Source: Dryocosmus kuriphilus
Lineage: Eukaryota; Arthropoda; Insecta; Hymenoptera; Cynipidae
Direction of reading: 5' to 3'
DNA length: 64,000 nt
NCBI GenBank assembly: GCA_038277395.1
Contig: CM076196.1
Coordinates: 135,916,730-135,980,729, forward strand
Each line of letters begins with the position of its first letter. The first letter of the stretch is position 1. Position numbers and translations under genes: made by a program. Below are positions 44,464 to 56,963 of the stretch, in pieces. The notes beneath the pieces are model-generated. The model had not been told where the DNA came from and did not search any database. It saw only the letters and a list, made by a program, of their open reading frames with translations.

Positions 44464-47400
44464 TAGAGTGGTCCAAAATCAGGCTCATAAAAATTTTTGA
44501 AATCGTACTTTACCATATTGTAGCTCTTGCGAAATTAGAAAACACGTATTTTTTTTTTTTTTTTTTTTAAACAATTTTTAGAGCTACGCATACGACTTTT
44601 CTCTCTTATGGGAATTAACATGTAAAATGATAATACTTTTTTAAATTTCAATTCTATAACAGAATTTATAATTGGATTTTTTTGAAATTTAAGGCACTTA
44701 TTTACATAACAATGAATTTGCATTTTATTATACATTGATGCTTGAAAAATGTTATGTAAGTATTTAACAACGTCTTAAACTTTCATAAAATCACAATGTT
44801 TAGAACCTTATAAAAGGCTTTACTATATATATTTTAATGATGTTAAATTTTTTCACACAACTTGTTTTTTAGTTGAGAACATTTTTCTAAAGAAGTATAT
44901 TAAAACACATTATAATTTATTAAAGAAAATCATTATTAAAAACGTAAAAAATCGTGAAATTTTCAATGAGGCGACGCCTTTGAGTTATTGCCTTGGAAAT
45001 AAAACTTATGGTGGCTTGGAGTTAATCCTTCTTTAAATCTTTATGGCCTCTTATACCGTAAACCGACCCCCCTATGACTTCTTTTCTGCATAGACAGAAT
45101 AGATGAGGATGAAAATAAAATCTGAATGAAAGACAGTGGGAATGTAATTATTAACTTATTGCTATAATTTATTGTTAATTTTTAAATGTAAACAATTGAT
45201 TAAAAAATATTTAAACCATACAAAATTACACATTTTTACATTAAAAATTACTGTACATGGTAATCTAAAAAAATTATTTATAAAAAAAAGATGAATACAT
45301 AATTAAATTTTATTTACATAATTAAATATAATTATTTACAATTAAAATGGCTGACAAAAAATGTAGTCTTCTACAGATTTTTTTAGCGATTCTTTGTCAG
45401 AATTTGGTACTTTTTGTCGATGAAAATGTACATTTAATAACATATTCTGTAATTGTTCTTCATCGTAAGAAATGTCTGAATTATATTCGCTTATTAGTGC
45501 CACTCCCCGTTCTGCGTTATCATTTGTAACTGGTAAACCGCGAATTACGTGAAGACCAAATTGATAATCATCTCTTGATTCCCAGGTGTCTGGATTGTAG
45601 TTTAAGAAATCAACAGGAATGTTTAATTTCTCAAATAATTTCAATGAATTTTTTGTGACAAGTTGATCAAGTGTTAAATTCTTAATCATATCCTCATTTT
45701 TAGGATCTAGAATCAATTTTTTCGACGGTACTTCAGCACCAGACCGTTCCTTAAAAGCTATGGCCATTTTTATTTTTACAATCGAGTGAAACTTGTTTAT
45801 CAAAAAGTGCAAGACCAATTAATTCCTCGCTCAGGTACCATAGATGACCTAAAATTTTCGTTAACGCGACATGACAAACTTTTTCATCCAGAAAATTCGC
45901 GTTGAGGAGTTGTTGCACAAAAGTAAGATCGCTTAGAGCCGCTGCATCTGATTTTTGTGCAGTAAACCAAGGTTTTTGGTAGCAACGCACAATAAAAATG
46001 CAAATTTTTCGTAGACCATTAAGTTCACTAATTTTTAAATGGAATTCTTCTCTAAACAAGAACATTTTTAATGCATAAAGAGCTTTTCCCATCCACCTAG
46101 CATGATGTAATGCTCCTGGAGATTTAAACCTAATATTTTTTTCAGATTTTCCACCTACGAAAATTAGTATCAACTCTAAAAATTCTTTGTAATCCCCTCG
46201 TGGTTGTTCTTCTGCTCCCTTCTTTAATCTTTGTGAAGTGAATTCAAGAATTTGAATTCTTTCCTGGTCATTTCCAAGTGATTTCAACACTTCTGGGTCA
46301 TGAATGCCAAGAATGTAATTACTATGGTTTTAATTCTGACCATTTTTCTTGGAAACGTTTAAATAAAAGTATGCATGGTCCAGACGTAGGTCCCATGCAA
46401 TGATCGTAAACGGCTTTTAAAGTTAATTCATAAATATGGTGACGGCATGCTAAATGTAATAATGTTCGACCAATTTTCCGTTGTAAAATGGCACATGTGC
46501 CATTGCATGGTCCAGAATTAGAAGCTGTAGTGTCAAAGCACATGCCTACAACTTCTTCCGTTATTTGCCATTCTTGAAGTAACTGCATAATTGCATTTCC
46601 TTGAGCTTCTCCAGTACCATTTTTTAACTTAGGAATCCCTAACAGTTGATTAACTTCCGCACTCGAAACGAGAACCGGAAGACGATCAACTTTTTTATTT
46701 TTGTTGTCTAAATCTGGAAGCTGCTTTCCATCCCACTGCACAATCAATTTCGTTTTTCCTGCTGCAAATTTGGCCTTTATTTTATCAGCAATATCAACCC
46801 TAAATTTTATTCTATTTCTTCTTATACTTTGTCTACTAATAATTACTTCATCTAAATTTAATCCTAAACCTTTTACAAGACTACCTAAAATACGTGCAGC
46901 CTTCCTATCACTAACTTTAGATCTATCTAAATTTATGCACATATCTGGATTCATTAATTTAATTTTCTTATTACTCTTTTCCTTAAAATTCGGTTTTGAG
47001 CGCAGTTTTGAGTCTTCTAGCGGTGTGTCTTCGCTTGAATCATCGCCTTCAGTAGAGTTGTTATTGTTATCTTCTTCATCTGACCAAACATAATTGTTTG
47101 GATCCTCAGCAATGCTTTCACTTCTGCATATTGCACTGTCTGAAATAAAAAATTTAAATATAACAGTAGTAGGAGCCCGAGAGCAGTGGTGTTGTCTGTT
47201 AGTGCAGCCTTTAAAGCGAGCTTTAAAGTCAATTTAAGGGAATTTAATTTGAATTTAATTTATTAAGGGAATTTTAATTAATTAATTAATTTTCATAAAG
47301 AATTATTTTCTATGAAAATCAATCAATACTGTGAAAAATGAAAATCTTACCTCCACTGTGTTTTCCATCATATTTTAGCAGTGATGTGTCAATTGGAAAT

Positions 47401-48579
47401 GTCATGTAACCCTGACGTCCTTTTTTTTGCTGACCACAGATGAAATTTTTATCTTCTTCATATTTTATGCTTTCAAAGGCTTTTTTGTCTAAGAGATCAA
47501 ACAAATTTTCCAGTTCACCTTTGAAGTCTATTTCTTTAAACTGCTGCATAACACTCGTCGTTACTCGATGCTTACTTGCTCCTACTTTTACCCACTTATC
47601 AAATAAACACAATAATTGTTTTTTGGCATTAAATATGTCCCTAGTTGGAATATTTGCCTCTTTCCAAAATGCAAAACATTTGAGAATGGTGTGTTTTGCA
47701 CTTTCATCCTTGGTGTGTTTCAACACATTGCGATGATAAAAAAACACTTGTAACACTTCTTTTTTCGATGGCAATTTTCGGCCAAAAAAAATGTTCTCGC
47801 GTCTCTCCTATTAAATATTCTTCGTTTTTTTCACACTCGTCGCACACGTTTTCCATAATTATCTAAAATTTTATAATTCTTTCTCAATTTTACTCCGAGT
47901 TCTCTTTCGTTCACTCTAGGAGTTAAGAGGCTACTGACTAAGTTACTTGAAACGAAAATTGAGACTTGAAGCGAAAATGCTAAACTTTGCTCAATACCGA
48001 TGTCCGATACTCAAATAAGATAATATACCTATTATAATAAGCAAAGTCAGTTTTCAATTATGAAAACTGACTTCTGCTTAGGAAATTGTCTACAGAAAAT
48101 GAATAACAGTATGAATTGAAGGGTAAAAGTTATTGTTGAGGAACCAGGTTTGCAAATTTTCAATAGAAATATAATGCTACAGTCGAGATTAAATTTAAAA
48201 TATGATGGTAAGAGTATAAGAATAAATTATGATTCCTTGAAATTACTGCTGAGGAAATTTTCAGCTAAAAGGCGTGAAGAGTAGAAGGGCCGAGCAGATG
48301 GGTCATCTATTGTTGTGGAAGCAGGCCTCGAAGCAGGTATACCTAGTCCGGAACAGAGTTGCACTTGTCGCACTGGCAAGGACACATTGAGGCATAGGCG
48401 TCACGAAAAATCTTCCGTTTTCAGTAATATTTTTGTTTAAAACTTTGAAACCAATGCGTAGCTCTATTAATTGTTTAAAAACAAAACAAAAAAATACGTG
48501 TTTTCTAATTTCGCAAGAGCTACAATATGGTAAAGTACGATTTCAAAAATTTTTATGAGCCTGATTTTGGACCACTCTA
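44464..48579 (-). mobile_element. TIR DNA transposon (4.1 kb), hAT-like, nearly intact
   Basis: Terminal inverted repeats of about 130 bp begin TAGAGTGGTCCAAAATCAGG on both ends (44464 inward, 48579 inward) with very few differences. It lies inside a TA microsatellite, so the target duplication cannot be read. It encodes one spliced gene on the minus strand. The AT-rich DNA at 44593-45341 and 47857-48450 is its non-coding flank; no gene was seen there. Confidence 0.85.
45342..47856 (-). pseudogene. Transposase-like gene of the TIR transposon, two exons, three single-base frame changes
   Basis: The first ATG is at 47856 (N-terminus with a CDEC motif). Exon 1 ends at 47351 with donor GTAAGA; the acceptor TTTATTTCAG gives exon 2 from 47139, with a split Asp codon. 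An acidic linker (SDEEDNNNNSTEGDDSSED) leads into the core: KLIVQWDGKQLPDL, CFDTTASNSGPCNGTC, LLHLACRHHIYELTL, GPTSGPCILLFKRF, and at the C-terminus NDNAERGVALISEYNSD. An Asp, then DTTASN, then C-x2-H and a late Glu resemble the hAT catalytic layout, but the family assignment is inferred. The frame is broken at only three points (near 47800, 46330 and 45770), each at a run of T or A. Total length would be near 800 residues. Confidence 0.75.
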
Positions 48580-48718
48580 ATATATATATATAGTGTCCAA
48601 TAATTAAATGCATTTCACGCACAATGTAGGGTAGTATCAACGGTTGTACAGCCCAAGCAACCGCGGATACTTAAAAGGGAATTAATTGATCAGATTTATT
48701 AAAGTAAAATAGAAACTA

Positions 48719-50671
48719 ATGAAATTAAGATCAGGAAACATTAAAACATTAAATATAAAAATGGACAAACAAACGAATATCGAAACAGACCATGACAGTC
48801 TAGACTTAGAGGGTGCAGCGGTACAACCAGTGCAAAAAAGTACTGGGACAATGCCTACAGCTTTTAACCGATATGTGGGATGAGGTAGAAGTTTTTCTAA
48901 AAATAATACCGAAGTCCCACAGATAGGAAGATCTCGAAAGAATTTAGAAATTCCAAAAACAGACAAACAACAAGTATAGTTCACTAACAAGAGTCACTAA
49001 CCTGGGGCAATACAGGCGCACCGACATTAAATTTACCCAGACCACAAACAACTCTAACAACGAATCGTGATAATTTAAAAGTAATTAACGACAGAACTTT
49101 TGAAATTGACTCCTTAAATAACAACAGTCAATTTTTGTTACAAACCGACGAACTCTTGGACTGTGCGGAATATAATGAATTCATAAATAGGCAAAGGTAA
49201 ATATTTTCTAGATACAAAGCGGAAAAGGCTAAAGCCATGAAACAAAATTTAAACCCACAGGTCCATAGCTCGTTCGATAAAGAATCGGTTTATAGGGAAA
49301 AATCACAAAATATACCCAGGAATAAGAGAAACGAATCGCGAAGTAGACAGTCGATATAGTTTAACCTTGAGGAAAGATTAAGAGAACCAATTAACAATTT
49401 TGAAAACAAATCTAGAAATAATAGAAGCCACAGAGAATCTAATTGTAAAGTGTATGAGTCAGACTCTAGCGACAATCAGGGGAACAATTTAATTACTAAC
49501 CGTAACAGAAATCGTAGAATTCCTACAACAAAAGAAAGGTCGAATAGACATTCGCGTAGCTATAGAGTAAATTCAGAAAATGAATATGAACCCGAAATTA
49601 GAAATAATGAAACAGTCCAAGCAACGTTTTTCCCATTTGGAATGGTACAAACGCCATTCCAAATTATGACAAACTGGCCGGTAAAATTTAAAAACAATAA
49701 AGAAGATAGTCCAGCTAGTTTTCTCGAGGATCTAAAACGATTTAAACGGGGGTACAAAACAGACAATCGCGACGTCCTAGAAAACCTAGACGCAATTTTG
49801 ATAGATGATGCTTGCGATTGGTGCAATATCCATAAAAATTCTTGGAGGAACTTGCAAGATTTTGTGGAGGATTTTAAAAACGCGTACTTATATGAAAAAA
49901 TCTTGGAGGAAGTCAGGCAAAAGATTACATTTTGCAACCAAAAAAGGGCTCAAGATATCCACTTGTACTTAACAGAAATTAGGAAGTTGTTTACAAAGTT
50001 GCACCTGACAAAGAGTTTAGAATGGGAATTGCGCCGGACATACGAAAATCTCCGTATAGAGTACAAGATGTACATAAAAAGAAACGATTTCCAAACATTC
50101 GAAGAATTGGAGGACTTGGGAAAGGAGTGGAAGACACAGATCGCGAAGTCAAAAATTAGGGGCCAGATATTACAGATTACGGAACCTAAATTAGAGGACA
50201 AAAATGAGCAAAAGAGAAACAGTGACAAAAGTCACGCGGAGTCCAAAAGGGAGGATCCATTCCCACCCTTCGGATTTCCTTTCCTACCGTATCAACCATA
50301 ATTCCAACAAAACCAGAGGCCCAATTTCCAACCAAGATTCCCAATGGGCAATCCACGTTTTAATTTCAACCCCTTCAATCAGATGTGGGCTCAATTTAAC
50401 CAGGCGGCATCGGGTTCTAACCAAAACCAGAACAACCCGATGATAGAATTTCTACAAGAAAATACAGAAAACGCGTCTGGGGAAAATAAAAACCAACAGA
50501 ATCAAAATTCCCAAAAATCAGATACCGGGAATAAAAAACAAAATTCGAGAAGCAACACGAATAGGCAAAATAACCAGGGTAATAATTCGAAAAAACGCAG
50601 GCAATGGTAAAAACACAAACGACACCAATTGCTTTTATTGCAAAATGCCAGGTCATTTCAAAAGGGAATGC
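48719..50671 (+). pseudogene. Gag of Gypsy copy A
   Basis: The structural polyprotein packages element RNA. It starts ATG 48719 with MKLRSGNIKTLNIKMDKQ. A one-base deletion near 48837 (relative to copy B) and later stops break the N-terminal part. From 49450 it is open for 283 codons: an Arg/Asn/Ser-rich segment, then the capsid-like region (FPFGMVQTPFQIMTNWPVKF, ASFLEDLKRFKRG, NQKRAQDIHLYLTEIRKL) to 50301. A Gln/Asn-rich spacer leads in another frame to a nucleocapsid zinc knuckle at 50630-50671, CFYCKMPGHFKREC, a perfect C-x2-C-x4-H-x4-C. Confidence 0.85.
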
Positions 50672-50699
50672 CCCATACTATTTGTACAACCAGGAAAAC

Positions 50700-52299
50700 T
50701 ACCAGGGCGGGTATTAGGCCAAAATAAATTGTCACCTATTAACGGAACGCCAGAAACCCTACGTTCGGACAAAGATGAAGCGATAAAAACGTGCTTGACC
50801 AAATTCGAAAACAACTTACACAGAGTTTTGGTAGACACAGGTGCATCACATTCCTAAGTGGGAAAAGAATTGATAGCGGAAATTCAAAAGGCGAATTTTA
50901 ATATTTTTAAACCGGATTCGAATAGCCTAGTAGTAGCCAACGGCGAAAGGGCGGAAATTATAGGACAAGTAGTCATACAAATTTTAATAGGAAAGAAGGT
51001 TAAACATGTACTTTTCAGGTTAGTCCCAAAACTAAATTCAGTAGGAATATTAGGCACAGATATGCTGAAAAGCTTACGAATGACTCTGGACTATGACTCA
51101 GAGACCTGGAGGTTACCAGGTAACCCACCCACGCGCTATCCAATGGAAGCGAAACTCAAAACCAAAACAGAACCTGAAAGTATCAAAAAGGATAAAAAGG
51201 GTAAGAAGGATAATAAGGATAACAAGAATAATAAAGATAATAAGAATAATAAGGATAATAAGGATTAAACGGATAATAAGGATAAAAAGGATAATAAGGA
51301 TAGGATAAATGTAAATAGTAGAAATTAGTTAGATATTAGGAAAGAAATAGTAACCAAAAAATTGAAACCGAAATTTGGAAGAAAAATCAATTTGAAAAGC
51401 GACAGGGAACCCGACAGAACCAAACTCAGGACAGAAAATAGCGAAATCCCCCTAGTAACTAGTAGTCCACACCCATCCCAAAAAACATAAAATGCACGAA
51501 TTCCTGTAACAAATCCTGACGAGGATATCCCTAATTTAATAAACATCCCCACAAGCAACAAATTCCAACCATTAGAAGACATCCCTACCCAAGAGACCAG
51601 TGACGACTCAGACACACAAGACTCACCTAAAGTTAGGAAAGGTAACAATAAGAAAAATAATTCGGGTAGAATTGGAAAGAATAGGAATCAAAATAAGGAG
51701 GAGAAAAATGATAGAAAGCTTATTAAAAATAATAAGGCTACGAAAAACGATAAAGAAATAGAAAATGTTAGTGAATTGGTAGAAAGAAAAAACAGAAACC
51801 AATGGTTTAATTTTAAAAACAGGTCAATTTTATTAAACGGTGTTTTAAACTATCCAGGGAAAATTAAAAACACGAGAATTATTTTTCGGAAATTTGCGAA
51901 GGTATTGTTGAGTTAAGCGATAACCAACAAACTCAGCTAGAAAAATTATTAGACGAGAAGATAAAAATTTATCAGGGGAAAGAACATAGGGCAACCCATT
52001 TAAAAGAACACAAAATTGATGTTCAGGGACAGGAGCCAATAAAACAGCGCTATTACCACGTAAGTCCAAAAATTAAACAAGAAATATTTAAGGAAGTGCA
52101 CAAAATTTTAGAACAGGGAATTATAAGATACTCCCATTCAGATTGGTCAAACGAAATTTATTTCAAAAATTGATTTAAAAATGGCATATTTACAAATCTT
52201 TTTGGAAGAAAATTGAAGACCGATTACAGCATTCCCAGTACCCGGTAAAGGCATGTTTGAATTTAACAGAATGCCATTTGGTCTAACGAATGCACCAGC
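50700..52299 (+). pseudogene. Protease and start of reverse transcriptase, Gypsy copy A
   Basis: The retropepsin active site reads VLVDTGASHS at 50828-50854, followed directly by an in-frame TAA (50855-50857) where copy B has Tyr. The frame then reopens as VGKELIAEIQ and GILGTDMLKSL. A Lys/Asp/Asn-coding (GATAAnAAG)n microsatellite occupies about 51185-51305. The RT part starts near 51960 (ATHLKEHKIDVQ, RYYHVSPKIKQEI, HSDWSN). It then skips about 155 bp relative to copy B and continues GKGMFEFNRMPFGLTNAPAT until copy B interrupts it at 52306. Several stops are present. Confidence 0.85.
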
Positions 52300-52400
52300 C
52301 ACTTTTCGCATGAGATTTAACCGGGGAAGGGAAATGGGATGTGGACGCCGAGAGTTCGAGGTGAAAACAGTGAAAAAGGCATCAAGTAGATAACAAAAAA

Positions 52401-53630
52401 TCTGCCCGCTTCGCGGGCACATTCTCATCGCGCGCTTCGCGCGAAGTAGGAGCGCGCCTGGGGCGCGCGTCTGTTGGCACTCGCGCTTCGCGCTCGATAT
52501 ATTATTCACCTCGAGCTACGCGCTCGGTATTTATGGATCGTATAAACCTTTAAATTAAAAATTCCAAAAGGAACTATTTTACTTAAGGCTCTATCGCCCT
52601 TAAGGAATACATTCTCATCATGACACTCGCGCTTCGCGCTCGATAATTATATTTTTTTAAAACACATTGTAGATTGGTAAAGTTTCTTTGTGATTTTCCA
52701 AATTTTCACAATACAGGATTTCGATTCTTAAAAGTAAAACGATGAATCTTATAAATAAATTTTGTAGCTCTTTCCAAGATGAACAATTCTGCTTGTTAAT
52801 ATTTTCTCATATCTTGCATAGTTTTGCTGAAAAGTGGTTTTCTTTATATTTCATAACATATTTCACGAATAACTCCAAAAATACGCGTCTGCTCAAAAAA
52901 ATGATAGAGAGCAAATTTGTAGAACTTTTAAGGCGAACAACTTTGCTTATTATCATTTTTCCGTGTCTTGCATAGTTTGGCGGGAAATTTGAAATATTAG
53001 ATTTTTAATAAGTTTTATCGATTAAGACCAAAACCGTGCATTTTATCAAAAAATTGTTAAAACAAAATTTGTAGATATTTTTTAATTGAACAACTTTGTT
53101 CTTTACCATTTTTTTTATCGTGAATATTTTGGCGGGAAACCAGAATTTTTAAATTTTAATAGCGTTTTCTTGATTAAAACAAAAACCGTTTATTTTATCA
53201 AGAAACGGTTAAGACAAAATTTGTAGATTTTTTTAAGATGAACAATTTTACTTTCTTACATTTTTTTGCATCTCTTATAGTTTAGCCGGAAAATGGATTT
53301 TTTGATTTTGTAAAAACCGTTTTTGATGGATAAAACCATAACTGTTGGTCAAAAACCGCTAGTTAACGAACTTGTCCTTTCTTTTTACCCCTCAAAGAAG
53401 TGTACCAAAGCGCACTCCAATCCGATTAGTCCTTCGAAAGTTATCGCGACCACAGACGAGGACGACGCCAACGACAACAATCGCGACGACAACGACAACG
53501 ACAAGATACAGACAGAGACCGTCGTAAAAACCATTTTTTCTGACTCAGAGGGTCTCAAAACGTGGAGATTTCATGAAATACGCGAAAGTCAAATTTTACA
53601 TAAATCTAATACCTTCTCTGATGAGAATGT
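52401..53630 (-). mobile_element. DINE-1-like element copy 4, in the 3' LTR of Gypsy copy B
   Basis: The 3' end is at 52401: TGCCCGC/GCGGGCA stem (52403-52409 with 52413-52419) and TTC loop next to an A6 run on the plus strand (T run on the element strand). GCGCGAAGCGCGAG-type hairpins, the 153-bp minisatellite (about 52680-53310), the Asp/Asn-coding microsatellite (about 53455-53515) and the 5' end ACATTCTCATC at about 53630 follow. It interrupts the LTR within ...GGTAGATAA/AAAAGGTAGATAT... relative to the intact 5' LTR of copy B. Confidence 0.6.
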
Positions 53631-53699
53631 AAAAAATTGCATTTTTCAGCCAATCTATGTAAAAAATTAAGAAATTTACGTTTTAGATATAATTTCATT

Positions 53700-54413
53700 G
53701 GTTGCTGAGCACGAGAAACGTGATGAGAATGCGCCTGAGTAGCGGGCAGATTTTTCAATAACTTTTAATAACTTTTTAATGACTGTATAGTAATGTATTT
53801 TTTGATTAAAAGAACAGTATTATACGTTTAATGAATAAAGTATGGGTTGTATCAAAAATTGGTCTTAAGAGAATTTGTAGATCTTTGGAAGGTGAATAAT
53901 TCTGCTTCTTGATATTTTCACGTATCTCGCATACTTTTGCGGAAAAGCGGATTTTTTTATATGAATTAACATATTTCACGAATAACTTAAAGACCATGCG
54001 TCTTTTCGAGAAAATGGTAGGGAGTAAATATGAAGATATTTTTGAGCTGAACAACTTCGTTTATTATGATTTTTTTCATATCTTGCATATTTTGGCGGGA
54101 AATTTGAATTTCTGATTTTTATAAAGAATTTATTATGGATAAAACCAGAAACATTGGTCAAAACCCGCTGGTTGACGAACTCGTCCTTACTTTTTACGCC
54201 TTGAAGAAGCACGCAAAAGCGCAATCCAATCCGATTAGTCCTTCGAAAGTTATCGTGCTAACTACGACAACAACGACAACAACGACAACGACAGACACCA
54301 ACGTAAAACCTGTTTTTTCGGATTCAGGGGGTCATGAAACGTCGAGATTTCATGAAATCCGCGAAAGACAGTTTTCACATAAAACTAATACCTTCTCATT
54401 GAGATGAGAATGT
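53700..54413 (-). mobile_element. DINE-1-like element copy 3, partial, plus an inverted 3'-end fragment
   Basis: The 5' end ACATTCTCATCTCAATGAGAAGG (minus) is at about 54412. The conserved block TTTCGCGGATTTCATGAAAT, a (GTT)n microsatellite at about 54260-54295 and one to two minisatellite units follow to about 53800. No 3' terminus in the same orientation is present. Instead a plus-oriented 3' end (GATGAGAATGCGCC...GCGGGCAGATTTTT) lies at 53713-53752. This looks like a rearranged tandem pair. Confidence 0.5.
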
Positions 54414-54418
54414 AAAAA

Positions 54419-54768
54419 GGTAGATATATTTAGACTTACAAGGATTTGACCAACCTCGGAGCAATAGTAATATTAGATGAAAACTTGACGAAAAATGTTG
54501 GGCCGATAGCCACGCTGAGACCAGGCGAGTCGCAAGACTTAGACCGGCAACGATTTTGCTTCCTCGGAGCTAGTAACAAGACTTTAATACTGGGGCGGGC
54601 GAAGAGTTCAGACTGGACGACTCTCCGGTCAAGACTGAACTCTCGGGCGAGTGGCGAGAACCAACAAGCTACTGCCCGGTCGGGAAACGTCGTAAGTTTC
54701 CGGCCGGGCTCGGCCCGGTCCCCGTCACACACCCGGTAACGTCCGCGTTACCCCCCCCCCCCCCCCCC
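54419..54768 (-). repeat. 3' LTR (main part) and polypurine tract of Gypsy copy B
   Basis: Minus-strand LTR from 54750 (TAACGCGGACGTTACC) to 54419, the remainder being at 52306-52400. Directly upstream on the coding strand is a G18 run (54768-54751), occupying the polypurine-tract position used to prime plus-strand synthesis. The first two LTR bases (TG) appear lost into this run. Between integrase and this tract (54769-55337) no env-like or other gene was found. Confidence 0.8.
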
Positions 54769-55337
54769 ATAAAGGGGTTCGGGTGCATACCCGGAACGGT
54801 TCAAAATTAAAATACTTTAACTAACATTAACATAAAAAAATATAACGTAGTAATAATATCATAGTGCGATGACGCCCTTCAAATCTATTGTCTCCTTCGT
54901 CCTTCCCTGTCCTAATGCTTCTCTCCTCCGAAACCCGCTGATAGCCTGGCATCGCCTGCTTCTCCCTCGTTCTTGGAACAAACAAAAAGAAACTGTCCCT
55001 GTCCCAAACCTGTCCCGGAGTTTTGTCTTCCTGTTTTCAGTCTGGAGTTTTTGTATAGAGTTGTCTTTTTGTTTTGGAGTTCGGAGTTTTGGTCTGGAGT
55101 TGTCCTTCTGTTTAGATCTTGGAGTATGTCGAAACTAAATGAACACATATCCTCTGCCCATTGACAATCTCCATTTTAAAATCATTAACCTGTGATTAGG
55201 TATGCCTTACCTTAATGCCTGTGACCTTGCTTAGTTAAATTTTAATTCTATTACCTATACCTTATTACAACGATCTTAATTTGCTAAATTTAAATCGCTG
55301 ATGTTGAATTCCCCAATGTTTTTTCCCTTGAGGTTTT

Positions 55338-56963
55338 TCAACTCATAAATTGTGGGGGAAATTTTTCGCTTAATATTAAATGGACCTTCGTATTGGACGA
55401 ACAGTTTCCCTGCGTTTTTTTTTTATCTGCTTTATTTGACAGTTTTGTTACCTTTTTTAAAACCCTGCCTCCCTTTTTATATTCGATTTCCCTTCTCCTT
55501 AAATTATACTTTGAAGCCTGTTTCTCGTTAGCTTCAACGAAATTCTTTTGGACTTTCTCCTCTATTATTTGTAACCTTCTAAACCTGACCGCCCATTTGT
55601 CTACACTTTGAAATTCTATTTCCGTATATCCTTCTAGGTCTCTTTTTAGGGATTGGATTGGTTCTAATTCACGACCTAGATTTAAGAATTCTGGGGTGAA
55701 TTGTGTCGTAGAATTTTTGCTTGTATTTATGGCAAACTTTACATCCTCTATATGTTCGTCCCATGTAGAGTGATCGTTGTCGAGGTACGCTTTAACAATT
55801 TGCTTGATAGTCCTGTTATACCTTTCTGTTGGGTTAGCTTGTGGGTAGTATCTTGGCATTTTCGAGTGACGAATTCCGAATTTTTCCGTCAGCTCGCGCA
55901 TGGTCCTATTTACAAATGCCGTGCCATTATCCGTATGGAGAATCCGCGGTGTTCCCCAACGGGAAATGACACGCTTATGAAATTCTGACTCTTTTGCAGT
56001 TCCGTTTGCCTTTCTAATTGGGATAATTTCCACCCATTTTGTGAAAATATCCACGAAAACTAATATATACTGAATTTTACCCTTTTTAGATGTTGGTAGC
56101 GGTCCCATGATATCTGCAACAATCATGGTCCACGGTTCTTCTACTATTATTTTTCCCATTAGCCCTATTTTCACCTGGTTCCACGGTTTCGTTTTCTGAC
56201 ATACCGTACAATTTTTCCCGTATTTGATTATTTCCCTTGCCTGTTTCTGTTTTAGTAATTTATTTAGGGGTTCCATAATTTCCGAAAAGTTTGGTATGAA
56301 TTTCCTATACCAGCTGGTCATACCAATAATATGCTGGATTTGTTTCACATTTTTCGGTTTCGGAAAGTTGAGGATTGGTTGGATTTTATCCTCGTCAACC
56401 TGGAGCCCTTTTTCATTAACCTTAAAACCCAAGTACCTTATTTCTGAGCAGCCAAATTCGCATTTATCTGGACTGATCGTTAACTTTGCTTTATTCAATT
56501 TATCCAAAACTATATTCAAATATTTTAAATGATCCTCAAAATTTTCTGTGACTATAATTATGTCGTCTAAATAACAAAAAACGTTAGGCTTAAGGTCTGG
56601 AGTGATTATTTTATCCATAAGCTTTTGGAAAGTGGCTGGTGCGTTCGTTAGACCAAATGGCATTCTGTTAAATTCAAACATGCCCTTACCGGGTACTGTG
56701 AATACTGCAATCGGTCTTGAATTTTCTTCCGAAGGGATTTGTAAATATGCCATTTTTAAATAAATTTTTGAGATAAATTTTGCTGCTCTAAGTGTGTCTA
56801 AAATTTCGGTCACAAGTGGTATTGGATAAATGTCTTTTTTGTTTATGTTATTTATCTTGCGGAAATCAAGGCAAAATCTATATTCTCCGTTCGATTTTTT
56901 AACCATGACGATTGGGTTTGACCAATCTGAATGAGAATGTCTTATAATTCGCTGTTCCAGCAT
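55338..56963 (-). pseudogene. Reverse transcriptase-integrase fusion frame of Gypsy copy B (541 codons)
   Basis: One open frame joins most of RT to most of integrase. RT has SDWSNPIVMVKKSNGEYRF, MPFGLTNAPATFQKLMD and the catalytic CYLDDIIIV, continuing to LNKLLKQKQA. The next residues are already integrase (EIIKYGKNCTVCQ), so RNase H and the start of integrase are missing. The integrase core keeps its D,D-35-E elements: VADIMGPLP, ILHTDNGTAFVN and NPTERYNRTI. Copy A retains the omitted segment (62501-63310), about 810 bp or 270 codons, showing a clean in-frame deletion in B. The upstream part of RT lies in another frame beyond the AT expansion. Confidence 0.9.

Noticed and set aside
54436..54739. 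Frames on both strands in the LTR of Gypsy copy B (also 61792-62086)
   Set aside because: They coincide with the GC-rich LTR and recur only because the LTR is repeated.
52300..54770. Initially read as a chimeric rearrangement between RT and satellite DNA
   Set aside because: Explained by copy B inserted in copy A (CACTTT duplication) and DINE-1-like elements inserted in the 3' LTR of B.
54869..55138. Frame between integrase and 3' LTR as a possible env gene
   Set aside because: Only about 90 codons, no signal peptide or transmembrane pattern typical of an envelope, and no counterpart visible.
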